Source of the DNA: Clostridia bacterium | GTDB lineage: Bacteria > Bacillota > Clostridia > Christensenellales > CAG-314 | Reading direction: 5' to 3' | Length of the DNA stretch: 64,000 bases | Assembly (NCBI GenBank): GCA_028703495.1 | Contig: JAQVMT010000007.1 | Coordinates: forward strand, 33,678-97,677 | In this document: piece after piece, positions 36,950 through 45,421 of the stretch | How the letters are laid out: every line of letters begins with the position of its first letter | How positions within the stretch are numbered: position 1 is the first letter of the stretch | Notes under the pieces: model-generated | Told to the model about the DNA's origin: nothing | The model's database searches: none | The model's input: the letters and a program-made list of their open reading frames with translations, nothing else | Made by a program: the position numbers and the translations under genes

Positions 36950-38839
36950 TTAATTGTCATCACCTATATCGGTTGTGTCGGTGGCGGAGTTGATGACAAG
37001 ACCGGGCTTCTTGTCGGGTAACGGAATTAATATCGATATGGTGGTGCCTTCTCCCGGTTCGCTGACGATTTTCATTTCGGCTTGAGCGAGGTATTTCAAT
37101 CTGCTTTCGACATTGCTCAATCCTACCGACAGTAGGGACGCATAAGAGTCCGTCTGTATCTTCCGCAAGTTTTTGGTATTGAAGCCTACTCCGTCATCTT
37201 CGATGGTAATCAATACCTTATTCTTAACCTTCCGAGTCGAAAGCGTAATGGTACCTCCCTCCGGTTTTGGAAGTAATCCGTGCTTGATTGAGTTCTCAAC
37301 CAAGGGCTGCAGGGACAAAGAGGGGAGGGAAAAGTCGGTGAATTTCACGTCTTCCACAAATCTGATTCTGTTTTCGAAACGCAGTTTTTCGATGTCAACG
37401 TAGTATTCGATATGCTTTAATTCATCCGAGAACAATACGGGTCTGTCATCTTGGAGCGAGTCGATTTTAACCCTCAAATAATTGGAGAAGCTTATGACGG
37501 CATCCTCGGCTTTGAGAGGATCCTCGGTAATCAAATCCGCAATCGCATTTAGCGTATTGAAAATGAAGTGAGGGCGTATTTGGCTGAGCATTACCGCAAT
37601 ACGGCTTTGCGCCAGCTCTTTCTGTATTTTTTCGGTATCGCGCAATTCAGCAGCGGTTTTGTTCATTGAAATCGAAAGGAAAATGACCCTTACAATGACA
37701 AAAATCGTAATGGCACACATCAAGACTATCCCCGATGGGAATAGCTCGGCAAAGTAGTTGATACCCTCCGCCGTTAACGCTCCGCCGAGAATACTTGCGG
37801 AAAGCAAAAGCCAAAAGGATCGCTTGCTGTTGTGCACAATGAAGTCGAACGTGATTCCCAGTATTCCCGTCGCGGCGAATATGCATACAGCCAAACTTAT
37901 TATCGGGAGAGCGGAATATAGGTCTAATACGCCGAATATCTGAAGCAGAATTAAAACTGCTCCGCTAATCAAAGCGAGTATGGTTTCGACTCGCATAACG
38001 ACGTTGATTACGCTCCTCATAGTCAAGAAGAAATATACCAGCAAGCTATACGATAAGAACATCAGCGAGAGTATTCTCAATACCATAAACAGAGTCGGAT
38101 ACCCTACAAGCATAGGAACGGTGGGCAGCTGCGAAAAAACGAATAAGCCGCTGAAAAACAGGATTAATCCTAACACAAGGTATTCGGGAATTACGCTTAG
38201 CTTGCGTTTTCTGTTGAATAAATAGTAAAAAATCAAAACGACCGATAACGCAATCAGAAGTATACACAACAGAAGCGAATGAAATCCCTCTCTATAGTAT
38301 TCCCAGTAGAAAAGTAAAGAATATCCGTAACGGACGGACTGCAAAAAGTCAGTAAAAACAGTATCCACGGTGTCGGCTGTGTTGTATGTATATACGGTGA
38401 CGACATCATCCGTTGTTATTCCCGGTGACGGGAAACAAACGAACGCCATACCCGAGGTGTTGTACATCGAATTTCCCGATGCAAAATCGTATTCGTTTAT
38501 AACCGTGCCGTTTACGGCAATACTCACATACTGGTGATAAACTCTGTACATTATGCAAACGTTTACGGGGATATCCTCTGTTAGGTGAAATCGAAAATGC
38601 AAAGCAGTTTTTTCGGGACCAATATCGAAATTCATATCATCGTAACCCGTAAACTCCACATATTCAGATCCGTTAACGCTATATTCACCAATGATCTCGG
38701 GCGTGGATAGACTGGTAAACTTTGGTTGCTTCGCCACATCTTCGGATACAGTCATATCAAGCAGGCACAACGTCAGAAGGACGATAATTGCGGTAATTGC
38801 AATAACCACAATATTCAATACCCTATTAACTTTATACAT
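36950..38839 (-). CDS. Membrane sensor histidine kinase (7TMR-DISM-like input, LytS/YesM-type kinase core)
   Basis: 629 aa. One N-terminal span, an extracytoplasmic beta domain (about 40-165), seven spans (about 180-390), a short coiled linker, then the His_kinase core: RPHFIFNTLNAIADL with H424, and an HATPase domain with PLVENSIKHG (N516) and DDGVGF. The input resembles 7TM-diverse intracellular signalling receptors. It is paired with the SARP-like regulator downstream, an uncommon partner since LytS-type kinases usually pair with LytTR or AraC regulators. Signal unknown. Confidence 0.9.
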   Translation of the reverse strand: MYKVNRVLNIVVIAITAIIVLLTLCLLDMTVSEDVAKQPKFTSLSTPEIIGEYSVNGSEYVEFTGYDDMNFDIGPEKTALHFRFHLTEDIPVNVCIMYRVYHQYVSIAVNGTVINEYDFASGNSMYNTSGMAFVCFPSPGITTDDVVTVYTYNTADTVDTVFTDFLQSVRYGYSLLFYWEYYREGFHSLLLCILLIALSVVLIFYYLFNRKRKLSVIPEYLVLGLILFFSGLFVFSQLPTVPMLVGYPTLFMVLRILSLMFLSYSLLVYFFLTMRSVINVVMRVETILALISGAVLILLQIFGVLDLYSALPIISLAVCIFAATGILGITFDFIVHNSKRSFWLLLSASILGGALTAEGINYFAELFPSGIVLMCAITIFVIVRVIFLSISMNKTAAELRDTEKIQKELAQSRIAVMLSQIRPHFIFNTLNAIADLITEDPLKAEDAVISFSNYLRVKIDSLQDDRPVLFSDELKHIEYYVDIEKLRFENRIRFVEDVKFTDFSLPSLSLQPLVENSIKHGLLPKPEGGTITLSTRKVKNKVLITIEDDGVGFNTKNLRKIQTDSYASLLSVGLSNVESRLKYLAQAEMKIVSEPGEGTTISILIPLPDKKPGLVINSATDTTDIGDDN

Positions 38840-38885
38840 ACGCTATCCTCCAAGGAATGACCGAAAACAACATTGATTATGTTGG

Positions 38886-38914
38886 ATTGTATCATAATTA
38901 GCCCCCGTTTGCAA
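38886..38914 (-). promoter_or_regulatory. SigA promoter for the kinase-regulator operon
   Basis: On the minus strand: TTGCAA (38914-38909), 17-bp spacer, TACAAT (38891-38886), about 47 bp before the kinase start. The remaining part of the gap to 39443 contains T-rich and A-rich stretches but nothing I can name. Confidence 0.8.
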
Positions 38915-39443
38915 GTAGATTAAAGAGGTTTTTTTGGTTTTTTCATTAAAACTCGCTAAATATGGGCTTTTTTCTTTTTTTCCTGTGTTTTTTTCCTAAA
39001 AAATAATGAAAATAGGGCTATTTATCTCTGTATATCAATACCTAAGTAAATCATAAAATTACTGCTTTATATAGCCGAAATTGCATCGATATACTTTTTT
39101 GCGTTCAGATACATACCCATTTTATAGGCTTGTTCCGATGAATAATAATTTAGATTTAGATAAAATCATTTTTATTCGTATCGGCAAATATTACGTTTTT
39201 GTTACGTTTCAGATGTTAGCATAATAAAGTATTAGCTGGGCATTAAGGTCAAATATTATTTGAATATTGATAATTCGGTGAGAGTATGCGTGCTTTGTGG
39301 GCATATCGACACGCCCAATTTGCCCTGCTTCTTGCATTTGTTTTTATTCCCGATGTGTAAACAGATATGGATTATCGCTTCATAGGCGGGATTTGATTGT
39401 TTTGTATCTATGCAAAATATGCCGAATAACGGAGGTATATGCT

Positions 39444-39764
39444 ATGAGTGAGTCTAAGCTTAATTGCTTAAATGAAGTGGCATTGGAAATACATATTACC
39501 GAGGATGGAAATACGGTGCGGTATCCCAAGTTCGATGCCGAACAGTTCCGCATGTATTCCGATGATTTGGATTTGTATTTGGATGCGGGTTTGCAGGTGC
39601 ATAGCCTCAACAGCGAAGCATATCGCTTCTATTACAAGGGTGCCGAGGTCGTCAAGGAGCTGGCTTTTCTAATTGTATTATGCTTTGTGTTTTCCAACGA
39701 TAAAGAACCGGACGAGTTTGACTTAAAGGTATTGATACAAAACTATGAGGACAGAGACCAATAA
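39444..39764 (+). CDS. Small hypothetical protein
   Basis: 106 aa from an ATG with GGAGGT seven bases upstream; the frame extends back to 39297 but that part is not credible. Mostly soluble and acidic (SESKLNCLNEVALEIHITEDGNTVRYPKFDAEQF), with a hydrophobic stretch near the end (VKELAFLIVLCFVFS). No family recognised. It is alone between two long intergenic regions. Confidence 0.65.
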   Translation: MSESKLNCLNEVALEIHITEDGNTVRYPKFDAEQFRMYSDDLDLYLDAGLQVHSLNSEAYRFYYKGAEVVKELAFLIVLCFVFSNDKEPDEFDLKVLIQNYEDRDQ

Positions 39765-40098
39765 AGCCAAACTTGAGCAGGAATCTCGCTTTTAATTTTG
39801 GCGGGGGTTTTTTATGCGGATTGTAAATCGAAGTAGCTTAGTTTTCATATTTCTAACATTATAATTATGCTCGGTATTTTTTGTAGGCAATCTTTATAAT
39901 CTCGACGGTAGAACATCTTTGCTATGCACATTTTTTCCTAACTCAACTTCTCAATACACATTCTATTTATTTCTAAACCAATATAGCTGTGTTCATCAAT
40001 ACAATTTCTAGAATGCACGTTTGTATGTTAACATGCGGTTGCTTTGAATAACTTGTCATTTTGTAGTGCAAGTAAATTGCAAAAGGTATTTGGCGCGA

Positions 40099-40127
40099 TT
40101 GACAATCCCAAACGGATATAGTATAAT
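40099..40127 (+). promoter_or_regulatory. Perfect-consensus SigA promoter
   Basis: TTGACA (40099-40104), 17-bp spacer, TATAAT (40122-40127); transcription should start near 40134. The next credible gene starts at 40600. The 39765-40098 stretch before it holds nothing I recognise. Confidence 0.88.
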
Positions 40128-40133
40128 TACTCA

Positions 40134-40599
40134 ATCGGGATACGGCAAGGGCTATGCTATGCGCAAGGGCTAAGTTTGTTTCGAGTTCGGAATACTATTG
40201 TGGCGTTTGAACGAGACGGCATATTTTATTTCGAAGATGCTTCATAATATGCGATTAATGCGAATGGATACATGAGGAGCTGAAATATCATAATATGAAG
40301 AGCATAGCAACGCTATGTGCGTGAGCTATACAGCTTTCGAACCCGAAAGGCACCAATGAGATCTGCTTAAGCAGAGGCGAGGTATTTTACATGCTTGGCG
40401 TGTCCATTTTTGGCACAACCACATCGCGCCAAAGATAGTAGAAGCTCATAGTAAAGGTGTGGCAGCGGTACGGGCGGTTAAGCTTCAAGCAAATTCAGGC
40501 ACAACCACATCGCGCCAAAGATAGTAGAAGCTCATAGTAAAGGTGTGGCAGCGGTACGGGCGGTTAAGCTTCAAGCAAATTATCGAAGAAAGTGGAAGA
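40134..40599 (+). ncRNA. Long untranslated leader or candidate non-coding RNA
   Basis: About 465 nt between a consensus promoter and the next start codon with no substantial open frame in the transcribed direction. Local helices can be drawn: CATAGCAACGCTATG (40313-40327), CTTTCG/CGAAAG around 40332-40350, the palindrome TCTGCTTAAGCAGA around 40362-40375, and TTGGCG near 40395 with CGCCAA near 40430. It does not match any riboswitch, 6S, SRP or RNase P RNA pattern I know. The tandem 84-bp repeat lies at its 3' part. Confidence 0.45.
40412..40581 (+). repeat. Exact 84-bp direct duplication (period 86 bp)
   Basis: GGCACAACCACATCGCGCC... ending ...CTTCAAGCAAATT occupies 40412-40495 and again 40498-40581 with no difference, separated by CA. 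Complete identity suggests a recent event. It sits in the leader immediately before the InlB-repeat gene. Confidence 0.97.
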
Positions 40600-41193
40600 A
40601 TGAGTGAAAAAATTGTATTGACGATAGTATTCATATTTGCTCTTATTGTAATTGCGGGGCTGGCTGTGCTTATTTCTTACGGTTCAGCGGATGCCGAGGT
40701 GGTTTTGGTAATGGCGACCTCACGCGATACAGAGTTAGGCAGCGTACTGGGCGGAGGCACATACTTAAGGGGGGACGATGTCACGCTTACGGCGATACCT
40801 GCCGATAACTGTTACTTTGTGGGGTGGTTTTTGCTCGGTATTGACTATTCCGACCCATCGAAAGCAGCATCTACTAATGAAGAATACCAATTCAGCGTGC
40901 AAAGCGGTTTCATCAGTATGGTTGCGGTATTTAAAAAGTATGCGTATCTAACGGTCATTGCGGGCGAGGGCGGAGTTGTGGATGATGTTTCGGGCTTTTA
41001 CGCGCCGAACACCGAAGTGGTACTAAAAGCGATGCCTGTAATAGGATACTCGTTTGCCTGTTGGATGTTATTTGAAAACGGTTATGAAACCGAAAGTATT
41101 CCTACAGGATTTCTCAACGACAATGAACATATATATAAAGTTATGGACACGAATGTAACAATCAGAGCGATTTTCATCCAAAACAACGGCTAG
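40600..41193 (+). CDS. Membrane-anchored protein with two divergent InlB-type B-repeats
   Basis: 197 aa: one N-terminal membrane span (IVLTIVFIFALIVIAGLAVLISYG), then two beta-grasp repeats of the Listeria InlB B-repeat type, each with the G-x-Y-x-x-G-x-x-V-x-L-x-A-x-P core and closing W (GGTYLRGDDVTLTAIPADNCYFVGWFL and FYAPNTEVVLKAMPVIGYSFACWML). Such repeats occur on cell-surface proteins. It lies 56 bp before a two-component system, so a role in sensing is possible but unproven. Only a weak ribosome binding site (AGTGGAAG) precedes the ATG. Confidence 0.75.
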   Translation: MSEKIVLTIVFIFALIVIAGLAVLISYGSADAEVVLVMATSRDTELGSVLGGGTYLRGDDVTLTAIPADNCYFVGWFLLGIDYSDPSKAASTNEEYQFSVQSGFISMVAVFKKYAYLTVIAGEGGVVDDVSGFYAPNTEVVLKAMPVIGYSFACWMLFENGYETESIPTGFLNDNEHIYKVMDTNVTIRAIFIQNNG

Positions 41194-41249
41194 AGATGGT
41201 CTGTATGAATTGACGAAGGCGTCGCAAAATTGTCGCCGTGGAGGTCAAA

Positions 41250-41903
41250 ATGTCGGGTAAGGTTTTCTTGTTGGAAGACGATAAAAGTATTTGCGAGCTT
41301 GTGAAATGCTCCTTGGAAATGCAAGGCATCGAGATTGAGTATTTCAACACGGTAGGCGGATTCATGCGGGCATTGGAGAACGAACGTCCCGATGTTGCCG
41401 TTCTGGATATCATGCTTGAAGACGGCAACGGCTACGATGTATTGACCAAAATCAAGCATAAGTATTCCGATGTTTGCTGTATTATGCTTAGCGCATTGGG
41501 TTCTGAAACGGACATAGTCAAGGGCTTGAATCTGGGTGCGGACGATTATATTACCAAACCCTTCGGAGTTTTGGAGTTTTCGGCACGAATCAAAGTTGCA
41601 TTTCGTCATACCGCATCGGCGATGTCGAGCGCGTACGGCATTGACGTGGATTCGGAGACTCACGAGGTCAAATTGAACGGGAGCTCCGTTAAACTGAACA
41701 ACAAAGAATTTAGGTTGGTGTCTGTGTTTATTAACAATCCCAACAAGGTATTAAGCCGCGACTTCATTCTAAACTCTGTTTGGGGATACAGCGATGTCGA
41801 AAGTCGTACCTTGGACAATCACATTGCGAGACTTAGGCGTGCCGGCTTTACTAATATTGAAACAATCGTTGGTGTAGGCTACCGAATGGCAGACTTCAAA
41901 TAG
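41250..41903 (+). CDS. OmpR/PhoB-family response regulator
   Basis: 217 aa from the ATG six bases after GGAGG. Receiver with D10/D11 acidic pocket and phospho-acceptor D53 (VLDIMLEDGNGYDVL), Lys in YITKPF; winged helix in the C-terminal 90 residues (VKLNNKEFRLVSVFINNPNKVLSRDFILNSVWGYSDVESRTLDNHIARLRR). Partner kinase is the next gene, 204 bp downstream. Confidence 0.95.
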   Translation: MSGKVFLLEDDKSICELVKCSLEMQGIEIEYFNTVGGFMRALENERPDVAVLDIMLEDGNGYDVLTKIKHKYSDVCCIMLSALGSETDIVKGLNLGADDYITKPFGVLEFSARIKVAFRHTASAMSSAYGIDVDSETHEVKLNGSSVKLNNKEFRLVSVFINNPNKVLSRDFILNSVWGYSDVESRTLDNHIARLRRAGFTNIETIVGVGYRMADFK

Positions 41904-42107
41904 AGCTTTTTGTAATGTCAACACATAAAAATAGTGATAAATAACAAAAACCTCGGACTTATAAAAGCTTTGATGCCAAGTCAAAAAGTAAGATGTAATA
42001 AAAAATAACTAATTCGATAAAAAATGCGATAAAAAAATGGCGGACTTAATTAAGTGAATTGTTGCGCGCTTGTCTTGATCTATTAATTAATACGGAGGTC
42101 ATATGCG

Positions 42108-43697
42108 ATGATGAAAAAGAAAATATACGGGATTACTATTTCAGTTATAATTTTTGCGGTTATTGTCAATGCGTTGGTTACGGCTGCCGTTATTATGAGG
42201 AACAATGATTTGTCCGTATTGGCAGATCTTGCCGAGTTCACGGAATATATAGATTCCGAAAGGCTTGACGATAAGAATTATATGGACGCAGCAAGCAGTA
42301 TTATAGGTGTGAGGTTGACCTACCTTGTGGGCAAAGTGATAGTAGTAGACAGCGGTAACGAAACGGGAATAATGTCGGGCTCGGACATTTCCCAAGCGGA
42401 GGAGAGCGGAAGCGGCAGCCTGGTGGAGGGTTATCCGACGAGAATAGCGTACTATTCCAAGCGAGTCGGCGAAGGGGTATTGCGTATTTCCATACAAACC
42501 TTGTCTTACGGAGAATGTTTCATGGCTAATCTGCCTCTGTTTTTATGGATTTTGGCATCGGTATTGGTATTGGGAATGGTCGGAGCGGGCTTTATCGTTA
42601 ACTACATGGTAAGCACGGTGAAAGCCACGGTTATTGCGGCATGTACCGCCAAAAGCATCAAAAGCACGGGCGTTAAGGAGCTTGACAATATCGCCTATGT
42701 GTTGAGTGAAGAAACCTTGAAATCCGAGAAAAAATATAAACAGATGCTGGAGAACAAACGGCTGGAAAATATAGTGTTGGAAAATATGGAACACGGCATT
42801 ATTATTTTCAAGAACTTTAATGAAATATTATTGATTAACCAAAGCGCGGCGGCACTGTTGGATTACGAAAAGAACGGATTGAAGAAGCTGGAGGAAGATA
42901 AGGAGCTGCTTTCGATTATTGACAAACGCGAAACTGCTTTCACGTACAGAGCGGAGAAGGATCGTGACTATGTCTATCGCTTTACCGAGTCGGAAGACAA
43001 TATGGTATTGCTAATAATGGATGTTACCGAGCTGAAACGAGCCGAGCGTAGCAAAAACGAGTTTTTGGGTAATATTACCCACGAAATGAATACGCCGCTG
43101 ACATCGATTATGGGCTTTGCCGAATTGATTAGGAGCGGTTTACCCGCCGAAAAGCTTGACGAAGCGGCAGGCATCATTATTAAGCAGAGCGCAAGATTGG
43201 AAAACCTGATTAAGAGTATTCTTAATTTGACAGCAATTGAGAATGACGAGCTTACTCCATACCCCGTTAATCTTTCGGATCTGATAAAGGAAGCAGTGAT
43301 GAATTTTTCTGCTTATGCCGCCGAAAAAAAGGTGAGCTTGAACTGCGATGTCGAGGAGGACTTTGTGGTGTTAAGTCGACACGAAAGGCTGTTGGAGGTG
43401 ATAAATAACCTGATTACCAACGCAATTCGCTATAACAAGCCTAACGGAGAAGTAAAAATTATTCTTCATGACGGCATTTTGAGAGTGGTAGACATGGGAA
43501 TAGGAATCGACGAGGAGAATCTCGGCAGAGTATTCGATAGATTCTACACAGTCGACAAGTCTCACAACGGAGCCAACGGAGGCTTCGGCTTGGGGCTTGC
43601 GGTCGTAAAACGTATTTGCAGACGTGCTAATTGGGAATTGTCCGTCCAATCCGTGTTTGGCGAGGGGACGGAGTTTACCGTAAACTTCGGTCAATAA
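42108..43697 (+). CDS. Membrane sensor histidine kinase (HisKA type)
   Basis: 529 aa: two membrane spans (about 8-30 and 142-168) flanking an extracytoplasmic sensor region, a PAS-like segment (about 220-305, NMEHGIIIFKNFNEILLINQSAAALLDY), the phospho-acceptor H325 (FLGNITHEMNTPLTSIMGFAELI) and an HATPase domain (NLITNAIRYNKPNGEV, DMGIGIDEENLGRVFDRFY, GFGLGLAVVKRI). Architecture resembles PhoR. Preceded by ACGGAGGTC. Acts with the OmpR-type regulator upstream. Confidence 0.93.
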   Translation: MMKKKIYGITISVIIFAVIVNALVTAAVIMRNNDLSVLADLAEFTEYIDSERLDDKNYMDAASSIIGVRLTYLVGKVIVVDSGNETGIMSGSDISQAEESGSGSLVEGYPTRIAYYSKRVGEGVLRISIQTLSYGECFMANLPLFLWILASVLVLGMVGAGFIVNYMVSTVKATVIAACTAKSIKSTGVKELDNIAYVLSEETLKSEKKYKQMLENKRLENIVLENMEHGIIIFKNFNEILLINQSAAALLDYEKNGLKKLEEDKELLSIIDKRETAFTYRAEKDRDYVYRFTESEDNMVLLIMDVTELKRAERSKNEFLGNITHEMNTPLTSIMGFAELIRSGLPAEKLDEAAGIIIKQSARLENLIKSILNLTAIENDELTPYPVNLSDLIKEAVMNFSAYAAEKKVSLNCDVEEDFVVLSRHERLLEVINNLITNAIRYNKPNGEVKIILHDGILRVVDMGIGIDEENLGRVFDRFYTVDKSHNGANGGFGLGLAVVKRICRRANWELSVQSVFGEGTEFTVNFGQ

Positions 43698-43752
43698 TCC
43701 GCGGCGGGAAATGAGCCGAGCGGTATTTGTTCATGTCGATGTTTATAAGACG

Positions 43753-43924
43753 CGGAAGCTTAACGTGAAAATCTGCCGATAAAAAGCAACCATTGCCGAG
43801 CGATCGTAATACTTTCATATCGGCGATTAACGAAGACACGGAAGCTTAACGTGAAAATCTACCGATAAAAGGCAACCATTGCCGAGCGATTGTAATACTT
43901 TCATGTCGGCGATCTATCGGGTGC
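43753..43924 (+). repeat. 86-bp direct duplication downstream of the kinase gene
   Basis: CGGAAGCTTAACGTGAAAAT... from 43753 recurs from 43839 with only a few substitutions over the first 75 bp or so (ATCTGCC/ATCTACC, AAAAAGC/AAAAGGC). Same period as the repeat at 40412 but a different sequence. It occupies most of the gap before nrdG. Confidence 0.9.
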
Positions 43925-44002
43925 GGAGCATAGTTTAATTACTCCGACGAGTGTAATTGGAAAATGATCGTTTCATCGGTAAGAATTCGGAAAGGAGTCG
44001 TA

Positions 44003-44698
44003 ATGACAAAAAGCAAACTTAAAATTGTGGGGCTTCAAAAGCTTTCGGTAATAGATTACAGCGGATATACGGCTTGTACGGTTTTTCTTGGCGGTTGCAA
44101 TTTTGCCTGCCCGTTTTGTCATAACAGCGAGCTTAATGCAGACTGTGAGCAGTTGCTTTCTATTGAGGAGTTTTTCGCTTTTTTGGAGCGCAGAAAAAAG
44201 GTGTTGGATGCCGTGTGCGTTTCGGGCGGTGAGCCTTTGCTTAATCCCGATGTTACCGAATTTATATCGCGTATCAAAAGCAACGGATTCCGAGTCAAGC
44301 TGGATACAAACGGGAGCTTTCCAGATAGATTGCAGAGTCTTGTGGAAGCCAAGCTTGTGGATTACGTTGCGATGGATGTCAAAAACAGCTTGGATAAGTA
44401 CGCGCAAACTGCCGGTTGCGCCATAGATACCCAAGCAATAGAAAGGTCGTTGGATTTTCTGCTTTCGTGCGTAGTGGACTTTGAGTTTAGAACGACATTG
44501 GTTAAAGAGCTTATTACCGCCGAGGACATTGATAATATTGCCCGTCGTATTCAAGGCGCAAAGCACTATTATTTGCAGAACTTCGAGGATAAGGACACCG
44601 TTCCGTATAGACTTCACGGCTTTTCCCGTGAGGAACTGAACAAGCTTTTGGAGGTAGCACGCAAGTTTGTTCCGAACGCAGAGCTTCGACTAATTTAA
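44003..44698 (+). CDS. nrdG: Anaerobic ribonucleotide reductase activating protein (radical SAM)
   Basis: 231 aa. Radical-SAM motif GGCNFACPFCHNSEL (CxxxCxxC), GGEPLLNPDVTEFISRIKSNGFRVKLDTNGS and AMDVKNSLDKY. This is the activase type that generates the glycyl radical on NrdD by reductive cleavage of SAM. Start ATG follows AAAGGAG; the frame upstream to 43964 is not used. It is separated from nrdD by over 700 bp, so the two may be transcribed separately. The sequence also resembles pyruvate formate-lyase activases, but no such target enzyme is near. Confidence 0.85.
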   Translation: MTKSKLKIVGLQKLSVIDYSGYTACTVFLGGCNFACPFCHNSELNADCEQLLSIEEFFAFLERRKKVLDAVCVSGGEPLLNPDVTEFISRIKSNGFRVKLDTNGSFPDRLQSLVEAKLVDYVAMDVKNSLDKYAQTAGCAIDTQAIERSLDFLLSCVVDFEFRTTLVKELITAEDIDNIARRIQGAKHYYLQNFEDKDTVPYRLHGFSREELNKLLEVARKFVPNAELRLI

Positions 44699-44840
44699 AA
44701 CAAAGGCATTTTACGTTATTTGCGAATGAGCTTTTTCTTGCAAGTTTGTTCCGAACGCAGAGCTTCGACTAATTTGAAACAAAGGCATTTTACGTTATTT
44801 GCGAATGAGCTTTTTCTCGCTAGTTTATTCCGAGAGCAGT
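44661..44840 (+). repeat. 79-bp direct duplication covering the nrdG 3' end
   Basis: The segment 44661-44739 (GCAAGTTTGTTCCGAACGCA..., containing the last 12 codons and stop of nrdG) is repeated at 44740-44818 with two differences, and a decayed third copy begins at 44819 (GCTAGTTTATTCCGAGAGCAG). Confidence 0.95.
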
Positions 44841-45046
44841 ATTTTAGATTAAGTCAAGCCGTGAAATAAGTATGGTAATTTTTCCTGTATATCGATTCAA
44901 AATTAAAACGTCTGTTTATTAACAAATAAAAAATTTGAGATTATTTTTTATGCTTTTGCGCGTTATATATGACGTGTTTTTATTTGTGTGGCACGATTAT
45001 CGCGATTTAAGCTATTACAACATCTTGTGTTTGTGTTTAAAATTAG

Positions 45047-45062
45047 ACACAATATATGGTAT
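45047..45062. promoter_or_regulatory. Candidate NrdR box
   Basis: ACACAATATATGGTAT agrees with the NrdR consensus ACACwATATATwGTGT at 14 of 16 positions. It lies about 30 bp upstream of the nrdD promoter. The expected second box, about 31 bp away, would overlap the -35 but is poorly conserved (TGTCATATAATCGTTT, 45077-45092). Confidence 0.55.
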
Positions 45063-45090
45063 TTTAATTGTAATAATGTCATATAATCGT

Positions 45091-45119
45091 TTGACAGAGA
45101 AAAAAATGTGTGATATCAT
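45091..45119 (+). promoter_or_regulatory. SigA promoter for nrdD
   Basis: TTGACA (45091-45096), 17-bp spacer, TATCAT (45114-45119); start near 45126, leaving a leader of about 295 nt. Confidence 0.75.
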
Positions 45120-45241
45120 TTATAAGCTGTAATAAACAAAAATACTAGTCGACTTTTAAATGAATAATTTTTGCCTGTGGATTTTTGGTGAATACTGGCA
45201 TAAAAATCCCGATGAAAATACTCAAACAACGAGAAGTCGGT

Positions 45242-45263
45242 ATTAATGTCAAGTGACATTAAT
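45242..45263. promoter_or_regulatory. Perfect palindrome in the nrdD leader
   Basis: ATTAATGTCA and TGACATTAAT separated by AG. It could be an operator or a leader hairpin acting on nrdD; no T-run follows, so not a terminator. Confidence 0.55.
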
Positions 45264-45421
45264 TTCAAAGGTTAGCAGACGGATTTAAGTCGAAATGCAA
45301 ACCGATGATAATTGCTCAAACAAGAAGGAAACTTGTATATATAATCGAAACCGCAACGTGTAACAAGAGAGAAATATCGACAAAGCTTGTGCGGGTGTGA
45401 GCGGTGGTTAAGGAGAAGAAA

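Noticed and set aside
44935..45132. 65-aa frame in the nrdG-nrdD gap
   Set aside because: Overlaps the NrdR-like box and the nrdD promoter and has no ribosome binding site.
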